This document shows, one piece after another, positions 19,063 through 27,431 of a stretch of 64,000 nt of DNA. The stretch is from Geothrix campi (GTDB lineage Bacteria > Acidobacteriota > Holophagae > Holophagales > Holophagaceae). Made by a program: the position numbers and the translations under genes. The stretch covers positions 310,001 to 374,000 of the forward strand of contig NZ_JANHMP010000002.1 of NCBI RefSeq assembly GCF_024609265.1. Direction: 5' to 3'. Positions within the stretch are counted from its first letter, which is position 1. Each line of letters starts with the position of its first letter. Below the pieces are notes generated by a model that had not been told where the DNA came from, ran no database searches, and saw only the letters and a program-made list of their open reading frames with translations.

Positions 19063-19527
19063 CTACTTCACGAGCGGCCGGCTTTCCCCACGCCAGGCGC
19101 GCATGCCGCCCTTGAGGACGTAGACCCAGTCGAAGCCCCGGGCCAGGAGCTGGCGCAGGGCGCGGTGGGAGAGGGCATCGGTTTCGTCCACCAGGACGAG
19201 CGCGCGCTTGGCCTTGGGATCCGGGGCCGCGAAGCGTCGGGTGAGTTCCGCGAAGGGGACATGGAGGCAGCCCCGGATGTGACCCTGGCGAAAGGCCTCA
19301 TCCTCCCGCAGGTCCACCAGCAGCACGCCAGGACCCTGCAGGAGTTCCTCGACCTGGAGGGGATCCAGGACGGGCCGCCCCTTCCCGCGACGCCAGGAGC
19401 GGAGTCGGGGCAGGGCCACCGCGAACATCAGGAGGAGGCAGAGGGCGGCAAAGACCAGGCCGGGCAGGAAGGGATAGGTCTCCATCCAGCCTCTCAGCGT
19501 CGTCAGGGCTTGTGCGATGGCTGACAT
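19063..19527 (-). CDS. Membrane-anchored rhodanese-like protein lacking the catalytic Cys
   Basis: The 154-aa protein has one N-terminal membrane helix (FLPGLVFAALCLLLMFAVAL) and a single rhodanese domain: VLLVDLREDEAFRQGHIRG, HVPFAEL and VYVLKGGMRAWRGE. At the active-site loop, where sulfurtransferases have Cys-x4-Arg, the sequence reads LVDETDALSHR, with acidic residues instead of Cys. It is therefore probably a non-catalytic binding or regulatory rhodanese. The membrane-anchored form resembles YibN-like proteins. It is convergent with ampG, 1 bp apart. Confidence 0.83.
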   Translation of the reverse strand: MSAIAQALTTLRGWMETYPFLPGLVFAALCLLLMFAVALPRLRSWRRGKGRPVLDPLQVEELLQGPGVLLVDLREDEAFRQGHIRGCLHVPFAELTRRFAAPDPKAKRALVLVDETDALSHRALRQLLARGFDWVYVLKGGMRAWRGESRPLVK

Positions 19528-19560
19528 GGCTTCCCCCGGTACGGGGATGATGCGCCCGCC

Positions 19561-20541
19561 TCAGATCCTCGGCAAGCCCAGGGCCTCGGCCAGGGCCAGG
19601 AAGGCCTCGGGAATGGGCGCCTCCGCGTCGATCCGGGCACCCGTCACGGGGTGGTCCACCGACAGTTTCCAGGCATGGAGGGCCGGATGGGGCAGCAGCA
19701 GGGCACCGCCATCCACATCCTTCCAGCGCCCAGGCCCGCCGTAGAGGGGATCACCCATGAGCGGAGCCCGCAGGTGGGCCAGGTGCACGCGGATCTGATG
19801 GGTGCGGCCCGTGAGCAGCTCGCATTCCACCAGGGCCACGCTCGTGGTGCGGGCCAACACGCGGATGCGGGTCTGGGCGGGGCGTCCGCCATCGGCCACC
19901 ACCATGCGCAGGCGGTCCCGCTTGTGGCGGGCGATGGGCTCGTCAATGAGGAGGCTGCCCAGCTGGGGCAGCTTGGGGGAATGGCGCACCAGGGCCAGGT
20001 AGCGCTTCTCCACGGTGCGGGCCTTGAACTGGTCCTGGATGGCGCGCTGGGCCTCGGCGGTCTTGGCGAGGCAGAGGCAGCCGGTGGTGTAGCGGTCGAG
20101 CCGGTGCACGAGGCCGGGCCACCCGGAGGCCAATTCCTCGGCGTCCTCCACATCCTCGCCATCGGCCTCGAGGACCAGCGGCGTCTTGAGGCGGTGCAGC
20201 AGGGCGTTCACGATGGTGCCGCCGGCATGGCCGGGACCCGGGTGCACCACCATGCCCGCGGGCTTGTCCACGATCCAGAGGTGGGCGTCCTCGAACAGAG
20301 TGGGCAGGTCGATGGCCTCGGCTTCCAGGTGGGCGGCAGGGACGGCGATCACCGGCAACTCCGTCTCCACCACATCGCCCGGCCGTAGTTTCACGCCACC
20401 CTTGGACACCGGCTGTCCATTCACCTTCACCGCTCCCGTGCGGACGTGGCTATCCCAGCGGGCACGAGGCACTTCAGGAAACCGGTCGGCCAGGAAGCGG
20501 TCCAGTCGGGGGGCGCCATCCTCGGCGACGATTTGGGTCAC
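19561..20541 (-). CDS. rluD: RluD-type 23S rRNA pseudouridine synthase
   Basis: The 326-aa protein has an N-terminal S4-like RNA-binding domain (APRLDRFLADRFPEVPRARW) and the RluA/RluD catalytic domain: LWIVDKPAGMVVHPGPGH, the catalytic-Asp motif HRLDRYTTG, and GRTHQIRVHLAH. RluD modifies helix 69 of 23S rRNA; specificity among RluA-type enzymes is inferred from the S4 domain and length. The start is GTG 20541, whose GTGA overlaps the TGA stop of lgt, so the two are translationally coupled. The open frame to 20631 runs into lgt and is rejected. Confidence 0.9.
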   Translation of the reverse strand: MTQIVAEDGAPRLDRFLADRFPEVPRARWDSHVRTGAVKVNGQPVSKGGVKLRPGDVVETELPVIAVPAAHLEAEAIDLPTLFEDAHLWIVDKPAGMVVHPGPGHAGGTIVNALLHRLKTPLVLEADGEDVEDAEELASGWPGLVHRLDRYTTGCLCLAKTAEAQRAIQDQFKARTVEKRYLALVRHSPKLPQLGSLLIDEPIARHKRDRLRMVVADGGRPAQTRIRVLARTTSVALVECELLTGRTHQIRVHLAHLRAPLMGDPLYGGPGRWKDVDGGALLLPHPALHAWKLSVDHPVTGARIDAEAPIPEAFLALAEALGLPRI

Positions 20542-21350
20542 TTCGACTCCTTGCGACGGTTCCAGAACAACCAAAGGCCCAGGCCCAGCATCAAGAAGGC
20601 GATCCCGGTGAGGCGGCCCGTGCTGAGCCACACCCAGCCCAGCCAGCCCGTGCCGCGATCCACGTCGCCCCGCCAGGTTTCCGTGATGACCCGGCCAAGG
20701 CCCTCCGCCAGGAAATAGAGGGCGAAGACCTGGCCATGGAACGAGCGCTTGCCGCGGGCCACCAGCAGGACTGCCATCACGGTGAGGTTGGCGAGGGAAT
20801 TGTAGAGCTGCACGGGGTGCAGGGGGATGCCCAGGGGCGTGCTGCTGAAGGCCTGGGCCAGCGGATTCGTGAAGGTGGCGGCCCAGGGCAGGTGGGTCTC
20901 CGTGCCGTAGCAGCAGCCGGCAGAGAAGCAGCCCAGGCGGCCGATGGCCTGGCCCAGGGCCACGCCGGGCACCAGGGCATCGCCCGTGAGGCGGAGGGGC
21001 AGGCCCTGACCCTTGCGGAGCTTCCAGAAGAAGGTGGCGGTGGCGGCGATGATGCCGCCATGGATGGCGCCGCCGGCCCGCAGGGTCGAGAGGGTGAAGA
21101 TATCCCGGAAGGCCATGGCGCCTTCCTGGCCGGCGGGTGTGAAGAGACCCACCAGGATCATCAGGAGCTTGGAACCCAGGATCGCCGCGATGAGCACGGC
21201 GATGGCCAGGTCGGTGATGGCGGCGGGGTTCAGGGCGTCCAGCTTCGCCTGTCGCTTGGCCAGGGCCGTGCCCGCGAAGAACGCGATGGCCAGCAACAGT
21301 CCGTAGGTGCCGAGGGGGAAGGACCCGATGTCAAAAAGAACTGGATGCAT
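20538..21350 (-). CDS. lgt: Prolipoprotein diacylglyceryl transferase
   Basis: Lgt transfers diacylglycerol from phosphatidylglycerol to the lipobox cysteine of prolipoproteins in the inner membrane. The 270-aa polytopic protein shows FDIGSFPLGTYGLLLAIAFF, the family motif HGGIIAATATFFW, and the signature GRLGCFSAGCCYGTET. Start ATG 21350 fits the family (MHPVLFDIG) although no strong SD is visible. The open frame upstream to 22340 is antisense to lpxD and is rejected. It is divergent from lpxD and coupled to rluD downstream. Confidence 0.94.
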   Translation of the reverse strand: MHPVLFDIGSFPLGTYGLLLAIAFFAGTALAKRQAKLDALNPAAITDLAIAVLIAAILGSKLLMILVGLFTPAGQEGAMAFRDIFTLSTLRAGGAIHGGIIAATATFFWKLRKGQGLPLRLTGDALVPGVALGQAIGRLGCFSAGCCYGTETHLPWAATFTNPLAQAFSSTPLGIPLHPVQLYNSLANLTVMAVLLVARGKRSFHGQVFALYFLAEGLGRVITETWRGDVDRGTGWLGWVWLSTGRLTGIAFLMLGLGLWLFWNRRKESK

Positions 21351-21369
21351 GGCGGAATCCGAACGGATG

Positions 21370-21411
21370 ACTGGAAACTGAAGACTGAAGGCTGAAGACT
21401 GAAGATTGACG
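21370..21411. repeat. Tandem heptamer array (ACTGAAG units) between lgt and lpxD
   Basis: Six consecutive 7-bp units, ACTGGAA, ACTGAAG, ACTGAAG, GCTGAAG, ACTGAAG and ATTGACG, run from 21370 to 21411. They sit in the 72-bp gap between divergent lgt and lpxD and stop exactly at the lpxD ribosome-binding site GAGGAGG. Units vary, so slippage has been limited. Confidence 0.8.
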
Positions 21412-21422
21412 AGGAGGATGCC

Positions 21423-22412
21423 ATGCCGATCATCACAGCCCGGGATTTGGCGGAACGTCTGGGCGGCAACCTCGAGCATTGTCCCCCGGAACGCCCCATT
21501 TCCGAAGTGAAGCCCCTGGAAGAGGCCGGCGCGGGCTCCGTATCCTTCCTGGCCAATCCGAAATATGCCGCGAAGGCCAAGGAAAGTGCCGCGGGTCTGA
21601 TCTTCGTGGACGCGACGGCCGACATGGGCGAGCACCCCGTGCTGAGGGTGAAGCATCCCTACTGGGCCTTCGCCCAAGCCATCGGCTGGCTCCACCCCGA
21701 ACCGGCCCCCGAGTGGGGCGATCGTCCCGTGCATCCCACGGCGGTGATCGGGGCGGACTGCCGCATCGCCCCGGGCGCCACAGTGGGGGCCCGCACCGTG
21801 CTGGGGAAGGGCTGCGTGGTGCATCCGGGCGTCCATGTGGGCGATGACTGCGTGCTGGGCGAGGGCTGCGAGCTGTTTTCCGGCACCGTGCTCTACCGCC
21901 GCACGCGGCTGGGGAACCGGGTGGCCATCCACGCCAACTCTGTGGTGGGCAGCGACGGTTACGGCTACGTACTGGTGGAGGGCCGCCACGCCAAGATTCC
22001 CCAGGTGGGTTGGGTGGAGGTGGGTGACGACGTGGAGATCGGCGCCTGCGTGTGCATCGACCGGGGCGTGCTGGGCCCCACGCGCATCGGCCTGGGCACT
22101 AAGATCGACAACCAGGTGCAGGTGGGTCACAACGTGCAGGTGGGGAACCACTGCCTGCTGGTGAGCCAGACGGGCATCAGCGGCTCTACGAAGCTGGGCG
22201 ACTACGTGACCCTGGCCGGCAAGGTGGGCGTGGTGGGCCACATCGAGATCGGCAGCCGCAGTGTGGTGGGCGGCAACAGCGTGGTGGCCAAGAGCCTGCC
22301 CGAAGGCAGCTTCGTGACGGGCTTCCCGGCCCGCCCTCACCGCGAATGGACCGAGGCCCAGGCCGCCCTGAACCGCCTGCCGCGGCTCATGAAGCAGCTG
22401 CGGAAGGGCTGA
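21423..22412 (+). CDS. lpxD: UDP-3-O-(3-hydroxyacyl)glucosamine N-acyltransferase
   Basis: LpxD adds the N-linked hydroxyacyl chain in lipid A synthesis and forms a trimeric left-handed beta helix. The 329-aa protein has the uridine-binding N-terminal domain (SVSFLANPKYAAKAKES), many hexapeptide repeats and the catalytic-His segment KIDNQVQVGHNVQVG, with GSDGYGYV before it. It ends with the family EWTEAQAALNRLPRLMKQL. GAGGAGG lies 5 nt before the ATG. The gene shows that this organism makes lipid A. lpxA, fabZ and bamA, its usual neighbours, are not in the window. Confidence 0.95.
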   Translation: MPIITARDLAERLGGNLEHCPPERPISEVKPLEEAGAGSVSFLANPKYAAKAKESAAGLIFVDATADMGEHPVLRVKHPYWAFAQAIGWLHPEPAPEWGDRPVHPTAVIGADCRIAPGATVGARTVLGKGCVVHPGVHVGDDCVLGEGCELFSGTVLYRRTRLGNRVAIHANSVVGSDGYGYVLVEGRHAKIPQVGWVEVGDDVEIGACVCIDRGVLGPTRIGLGTKIDNQVQVGHNVQVGNHCLLVSQTGISGSTKLGDYVTLAGKVGVVGHIEIGSRSVVGGNSVVAKSLPEGSFVTGFPARPHREWTEAQAALNRLPRLMKQLRKG

Positions 22413-22429
22413 GCCCCTTCCTGGTGGCC

Positions 22430-23278
22430 TCAGAACTCCGCGATCATGGTCTGGTCCCGCTCAAGGGTGGTGCGGATATCCGCCTTGAGGCTGGCCAAGG
22501 CTCCGGAGTCGAGGGTGAGGATGTCCATGGCCTGCCGGGAGGCGTCTTCCAGGCGTGAAGGATCCCCGAGGCCCACCTTCTGTTCCAAGGCCAGGTGGTT
22601 GGCCAGGGCCACCACGGCGGCCAGCCTGCGGTGATCCCTGCCCGCGCGGTGGGGCTCGTGATGCCAGCGCAAGGCGGCCTGAAGACAGGGGGCCAGGTTC
22701 CATTGGATGGCCAGTGCCTCGCCGACCATGGCGTGATCGAACCCGAAGGCCTCCAACTCCAGGTCGAGGCAGGCGCCCTGCTCCTCGTGGACCAGGCGTA
22801 GCAGGGGGCCATAGCGCTCGGGGAACTTGGCACCCAGGACGGATTTCCCGATGTCGTGGAGCAACCCGCCGACGAAGGCCTCCTCTGCCAGAGCGAGACC
22901 GAGCCGTTCGGCGAAGGCACGGCTCGCCATGGCCGCCACCAGGGCGTGCTCCCAGAGCAGCCGCTCCTGGGGGCCCACGGCGCCGCGGTGGTAGAGGTTC
23001 CGGGCGGAACTGGCGATGACCACGCTCTTGAGCGCAGACACGCCCAGGGTGGTGATGGCCTGGGTCAGCGTGGTCACTTCGCGCATCATGCCGAAGGCGG
23101 TGGAGTTCGAAATCCTGAGCACCTGACTGGCAAGGGCCTGGTCCATGGCGATAACCTGGTGGAAATCCCCGGCGGTGGCCGCCGGATCCATGGCGAGGCG
23201 TAATACCTGGGTCGCCACTTTTGGGAGGGGCGGCAGGTCGCCGAGGTTCGCAATAAGCTCGTGAGGGGTGATGGGCAT
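22430..23278 (-). CDS. HDOD-domain signalling protein
   Basis: The 282-aa protein is a single HDOD domain: LPPLPKVATQVLRLAMDP, LASQVLRISNSTAFG, TTLGVSALKSVVIASSARN, and the degenerate HD region GLLHDIGKSVLG. HDOD proteins act in signalling and gene regulation, often with c-di-GMP or kinases; most lack phosphodiesterase activity. A HD pair is kept here (LLHDIGK), plus a later RWHHEPH, so residual catalysis cannot be excluded. No partner kinase or GGDEF gene is adjacent. It is convergent with lpxD. Confidence 0.87.
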   Translation of the reverse strand: MPITPHELIANLGDLPPLPKVATQVLRLAMDPAATAGDFHQVIAMDQALASQVLRISNSTAFGMMREVTTLTQAITTLGVSALKSVVIASSARNLYHRGAVGPQERLLWEHALVAAMASRAFAERLGLALAEEAFVGGLLHDIGKSVLGAKFPERYGPLLRLVHEEQGACLDLELEAFGFDHAMVGEALAIQWNLAPCLQAALRWHHEPHRAGRDHRRLAAVVALANHLALEQKVGLGDPSRLEDASRQAMDILTLDSGALASLKADIRTTLERDQTMIAEF

Positions 23279-23350
23279 GGTCGGCTCCTCGCCGCTCAGG
23301 TGCTGCTTCGAACCTCGGTCCGGTATGGGAACGGTGGCCGTTCCGCCCGG

Positions 23351-23719
23351 TCAGTCCTCCACGATGACCACGGCCATGGCGAGATCCCCGTCATGGCTCA
23401 CGCTGCCGTGGAGCTTGCGGATGCCGCGGGCCGCGAGCAGATCCACCAGGACGCCTACGGCCCACAGGCGCCCATTCACGAAGCGCAACTCCTTCCAGGA
23501 CCAGCCGTCCAAGCCCGTGCCCAGGGCCTTGCCGAAGGCTTCCCGCAGGGCCCAGCGCCCCGCCAGCCGTTCTGGCAACCGTTCCCGGTTGCCCGCCAGC
23601 AGGTAGGCCGCTTCCTCCGGATGGAGAATCCGCCCCGCGCACTTCTCGGCCCCGAACCGCTCGACCAGGTGCCGCCAGCGAGAGGGCGGGCAGATGTCGG
23701 TACCGAGGCCAAGGATCAT
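23351..23719 (-). CDS. acpS: Holo-acyl-carrier-protein synthase
   Basis: AcpS transfers phosphopantetheine from CoA to apo-ACP. The 122-aa protein has LGLGTDICPPSRW at the N-terminus, with the metal-binding Asp, then RWALREAFGKALGTG with the Glu/Lys pair and the C-terminal HGSVSHDGDLAMAVVIVE. Length is usual for the family. Its ATG overlaps the TGA of the upstream acetyltransferase gene (TGATG), so translation is coupled. Confidence 0.94.
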   Translation of the reverse strand: MILGLGTDICPPSRWRHLVERFGAEKCAGRILHPEEAAYLLAGNRERLPERLAGRWALREAFGKALGTGLDGWSWKELRFVNGRLWAVGVLVDLLAARGIRKLHGSVSHDGDLAMAVVIVED

Positions 23720-24201
23720 CAGAGCTCCCGCGCGAACCAGTGGTCGCAGCCGCCGTGGCCCGTACGGCCCAGGGGCGCGCAGAGGGGCTGGAAGCCCACC
23801 TTGCCATAGAGCTTCAGGGCCTGGTCCATGCCGGTGAGGGTCTCCAGGTAGCAGGTGCGGTAGCCCAGATCCTTCGCCACCTTGAGGCAGTGGCGCAGCA
23901 GGGTCTCGCCCATGCCCTGGCCGCGGGCCTCGGACAGGAAGTACATCTTCCGCAGCTCGCAGGTGCCCGGATCGCCGCCCTCGAGCGCTGCGACGCCACC
24001 CCCGCCGACGAGGCGCCCGGCCGCATCCACCACCACGAAATAGGCCGCCCCCGGGGCCGAGTAGGCCCGGCTCATGTGATCCACCTCGGGATCGTGGATG
24101 GCGAAGCCCGGGCCATCCGCCCCGAATTCCGGCATGACGGTCCGGATGATGGCCGCCATCGCGGCGTCGTCCTCGGGCTGGATGGGGCGGAAGGTCAGCA
24201 T
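23719..24201 (-). CDS. GNAT-family N-acetyltransferase
   Basis: The 160-aa protein is a single GNAT domain with FRPIQPEDDAAMAAIIRTV at the start, the acetyl-CoA loop EARGQGMGETLLRH, and LETLTGMDQALKLYGKVGF toward the end. The acceptor substrate is unknown. ATG 24201 matches the domain start (MLTFRPI), so the longer frame to 24324 is not used. The TGA stop shares its base with the acpS start. Confidence 0.87.
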   Translation of the reverse strand: MLTFRPIQPEDDAAMAAIIRTVMPEFGADGPGFAIHDPEVDHMSRAYSAPGAAYFVVVDAAGRLVGGGGVAALEGGDPGTCELRKMYFLSEARGQGMGETLLRHCLKVAKDLGYRTCYLETLTGMDQALKLYGKVGFQPLCAPLGRTGHGGCDHWFAREL

Positions 24202-24268
24202 GGGTCTAAGGTAGCCCAAACCATCGCCCGGGGAGGCGCCCGGGTTCATGCTGTCAGAGAGGTGCGTC

Positions 24269-24937
24269 ATGGCTTCGTCCGCATTCCGCGATCGTCTCCG
24301 CGCCGGGGAGCGCCTGCTGGGCACCCTGGTGCAGATCCCCCGCCCTGAGGTGTCCCTCCGCCTGGCCGGCCAGGGCTTCGACTGGCTCTTCCTGGATGGC
24401 GAGCATGGCGGCTTCGGCCCGGCGGAGACCTCGCGGACGCTGGCATCCCTGAAGGGGGCCGTGCCCTGCCTGTTGCGGGTCCCATCTCAGGATCCCGAGG
24501 TGCTCGGTGACGCGGCCGCCTGCGGCGCGGATGGCCTCATCGTGCCCCACGTGGACACCGCGGCCCAGGCCGAGGCGATCGTGAAGGCGGTCCACGGCCG
24601 GGGTCTGGTGGTGGTGCAGGCGGAATCCGCCGAAGCCGCCACGAACATCGGTGCCATCGCCCGCGTGCCGGGCGTAGACGCCATCTTTGTGGGCCCCTAC
24701 GACCTGAGCGCCAGCCTGGGAATCTCCGAGCAGTTCAGCCATCCGGCCTTCCTGGAGGCCGTGGCCTCCATCGCCCGAACCTGCCACGAAGCTTCGATGC
24801 CCCTAGGCATCTTCCGCATGACCGCGGCCGAGATCCGGACCCACGAGGAGGACGGCTTCACGCTGCTGGCCACCGGTCTGGACGGAACCTTGCTGGAGGC
24901 CGGTGCGCGGGCGATGCTGGCGGAACTGCGGGGATAG
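24269..24937 (+). CDS. HpcH/HpaI-family aldolase
   Basis: This class II, metal-dependent aldolase splits 2-keto-3-deoxy or 4-hydroxy-2-oxo acids to pyruvate plus an aldehyde. The 222-aa protein shows FDWLFLDGEHGGF with the catalytic His, LRVPSQDPEVLGDAAACGADGLIVPHVDT (in two blocks), QAESAEAATNIGAIARVPGVDAIFVGPYDLSASLG (in pieces). GAGAGG lies 6 nt before ATG 24269. The natural substrate is not known. It is convergent with hrpB, with a 25-bp gap. Confidence 0.9.
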   Translation: MASSAFRDRLRAGERLLGTLVQIPRPEVSLRLAGQGFDWLFLDGEHGGFGPAETSRTLASLKGAVPCLLRVPSQDPEVLGDAAACGADGLIVPHVDTAAQAEAIVKAVHGRGLVVVQAESAEAATNIGAIARVPGVDAIFVGPYDLSASLGISEQFSHPAFLEAVASIARTCHEASMPLGIFRMTAAEIRTHEEDGFTLLATGLDGTLLEAGARAMLAELRG

Positions 24938-24962
24938 TCTGGACTCCGGACCGAACCTCTGA

Positions 24963-27431
24963 TTACTCCGGCCAATGATGCTTGGGATACCGCCGGGATA
25001 GGCCCGGACGCAGATCCTTGTAGACCCGCTGCCAGAAGCCGGCGAGGTCAGTGGTGACTTGGAGTGCGCGCATGTTGGGGGCCAGCAGGTGCAGCACCAG
25101 GGGCACAGCCCCGCCCGCCACGGCGGGCGTCTTCTTCAGGCCCCAGAAATCCTGGAGCCGCGAGGCGATCCAGGGCGGGTCGTCCTCGTAGTGGACCCTG
25201 GTGGGCCGGCCCTTGGGGAGCTGGATGGCCTCCGGCGCCCAGGCGTCCAGCAGGCGCAGGGTTTCGGCGGGGAAGGCCTGGCGGAGGGCTCCGGGCCAGT
25301 CCACATCCTGCACCTCGCGCAGGGTCGTGCGGCCCGCGCAGGCGCCCGCGAGCAGCGGGCCCAGCAGATCCTCCGGCAGGTCCAGCTCCGGCCGGTGCTT
25401 CCGCAGGAACGAGAGGCGGGCCAGGTACCGCGCGGGGACTTCCTCCAGGGGCCGTTCCCTCAGGGCCTGGGCCAGCAGGCCCGCCACGCGCGGGTCCGCA
25501 GGGTCCGCGGGGCCTCGGCTGCTGTCGATGGCCAGCCCCTCGAAGCGGATCTCGGAGCGCCGCTCCACGCGGCCCGCCGAAGCGTTGAACAGCACTTCGT
25601 CCACGTCTTCCAGGCGCTCGGGGAAGGCCTCCAGCAGCCAGTCGGCCTCACAGCGGGAGGCTAGCCGGATGAGCGTCTGACCGCCGGTGCCCTGCTTCAC
25701 GGCCTCGGCTTCCAGGGCCAGGATCAGGCCCGGCCGCCGCACCCGGCTGGCGGGATCCAGCTTGGCGCCCCCGCCGCCCGCAAAGGCGCAGGTGCCGTTG
25801 GCCGAGAGCTGTCCCACGCGATCCGGGTAGGCCTGGAGCAGGGCTTTGAGCAGGCGGGTTTCAGCCTCCGCCGGTTCGGCAGGCGAAGGTAGGAGGCGTG
25901 ACAGGGACTGCGCGGCCCGCTTGGCCCGGTGCACGGCGGCGGCATCCAGACCGGCGGCCCGGCAGGCCCCGGCACTGAAGCCCGCGGCCTCGGCCTCCTC
26001 GAACTGGTCCAGGCGCAGCAGCAGGTCCGAGTCCGCACCATGACCCGTCTTCACCGGCATCCGGTCCAGGCCCTGGCGGGCGGACAGGCTGCCGGTCTCC
26101 AGCAGGGCGGCAGCTCGCAGCGATAGTTGTGGGATGCCGAGGTCCTGGCCTGCGATGGCCAGGCGGGCTAGGCGCGGGTGGAGGGGCAGGTCGGCCATGC
26201 GCCGACCCACGGGCGTGAGGGCGCCGTCCGCCAGGGCACCGAGGCGCGTGAGCAGGGCTTCGGCGGCGGCCGTGGCGGCTTCCGGCGGCGCCTCGAACCA
26301 GTCCAGGGCACCGGGCTCGGTGATACCCATGCCATGCAGCGAAAGCAGTGGCTCCGCCAGGTCCGAACGCTGCAGTTCAGGCGTGTCGAAGGCGGGCCGG
26401 GCTCCGAAGTCAGCCTCGGTGTAGAGGCGCAGGCAGCGCCCTGGTCCCGTGCGGCCCGCGCGGCCTGTGCGCTGCGTGCAGCGGGCCTGGCTGATGCGGA
26501 CCGTGCGCAGGCCCGAGAGGCCCGACCAGGGCGAGTGCGAGGCCTCGCGCCCCAGGCCCGAATCCACCACGGCACCGATGTCATCCAGGGTCACGGAGCT
26601 TTCTGCCACGTTGGTGCTGAGGATGACCTTGGGGGCGGTGCTGCTTTCCAGCGCATGGGCCTGGGCATCAGGTGACAGCTCGCCGTGCAGGGGCCGGAGG
26701 CTCAGCCCTCGCCGCGCCGCCACGGCTTCGCAGCCCTTCAGGCAGGCACGGATCTCCGCGGCGCCCGGCAGGAACACGAGCGTGTGGTTCTTCAGTCCCT
26801 CGCCGTAGAGGCGGTCCAGGGCGTCGACCACCTGCTGCTCGATGGGCCGGTCGTCGGGGCGGGGGAGGAACGCGGTATCCACGGGAAAGGCGCGGCCCTC
26901 GCTCCGGATGACCGGGGCGTTGAGGTAGGTCGCCACGGGGCCGGGATCAAGCGTGGCCGACATGACCAGCAGCTTCAGATCCGGGCGCGATGAATGCTGG
27001 AGGCGGCGCAACAGCGTGATGCCCAGGTCTGTGTGCAGGTGCCGCTCGTGGAATTCGTCCAGCACCACGGCGGCGATGCCGCGCAACTGCGGGTCGCCGT
27101 GCAGGCGCCGCAGCAGCAGGCCCTCGGTGACGAAGCGCAGGCGCGTGGCCTTCGACACCTTCTGCTCGAAGCGCACGGCGTAACCCGCCCGCTGGCCCAG
27201 GGGTTCCTCCAACTCGTCGGCCACGCGGGTAGCGGCCAGGCGCGCGGCGAGGCGGCGGGGCTCCAGGATCCAGCACTCACCGTCCCCCAGCAGGCCCGTC
27301 TCCAGCAGGGCAGGGGGCACCCGCGTGGTCTTGCCGGCGCCAGGGTCGGCCTGGAGCACCAGGTTTGGGTGCCTGCGCAGGCTTTCCGCGATCTGCGGCA
27401 GCAGGGAGTCGATGGGAAGGCTCAGGCGCAA
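24963..27431 (-). CDS. hrpB: ATP-dependent helicase HrpB
   Basis: HrpB is a DEAH-type RNA helicase-like protein of poorly known role. The 822-aa protein has Walker A QADPGAGKTTRVP, the DEFH box VVLDEFHERHLHTD, SAT motif LLVMSATLD, the second RecA domain (VFLPGAAEIRACL; RTGRAGRTGPGRCLRLY), and the HrpB C-terminal domain ending YPKHHWPE. The start appears to be TTG 27431, with GGAG 5 nt upstream, overlapping the end of the upstream gene by 10 nt. No nearer ATG suits the N-terminus. Confidence 0.92.
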   Translation of the reverse strand: MRLSLPIDSLLPQIAESLRRHPNLVLQADPGAGKTTRVPPALLETGLLGDGECWILEPRRLAARLAATRVADELEEPLGQRAGYAVRFEQKVSKATRLRFVTEGLLLRRLHGDPQLRGIAAVVLDEFHERHLHTDLGITLLRRLQHSSRPDLKLLVMSATLDPGPVATYLNAPVIRSEGRAFPVDTAFLPRPDDRPIEQQVVDALDRLYGEGLKNHTLVFLPGAAEIRACLKGCEAVAARRGLSLRPLHGELSPDAQAHALESSTAPKVILSTNVAESSVTLDDIGAVVDSGLGREASHSPWSGLSGLRTVRISQARCTQRTGRAGRTGPGRCLRLYTEADFGARPAFDTPELQRSDLAEPLLSLHGMGITEPGALDWFEAPPEAATAAAEALLTRLGALADGALTPVGRRMADLPLHPRLARLAIAGQDLGIPQLSLRAAALLETGSLSARQGLDRMPVKTGHGADSDLLLRLDQFEEAEAAGFSAGACRAAGLDAAAVHRAKRAAQSLSRLLPSPAEPAEAETRLLKALLQAYPDRVGQLSANGTCAFAGGGGAKLDPASRVRRPGLILALEAEAVKQGTGGQTLIRLASRCEADWLLEAFPERLEDVDEVLFNASAGRVERRSEIRFEGLAIDSSRGPADPADPRVAGLLAQALRERPLEEVPARYLARLSFLRKHRPELDLPEDLLGPLLAGACAGRTTLREVQDVDWPGALRQAFPAETLRLLDAWAPEAIQLPKGRPTRVHYEDDPPWIASRLQDFWGLKKTPAVAGGAVPLVLHLLAPNMRALQVTTDLAGFWQRVYKDLRPGLSRRYPKHHWPE

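Noticed and set aside
21370-21411. CRISPR array
   Set aside because: The units are 7 bp with no spacers; it is a simple tandem repeat.
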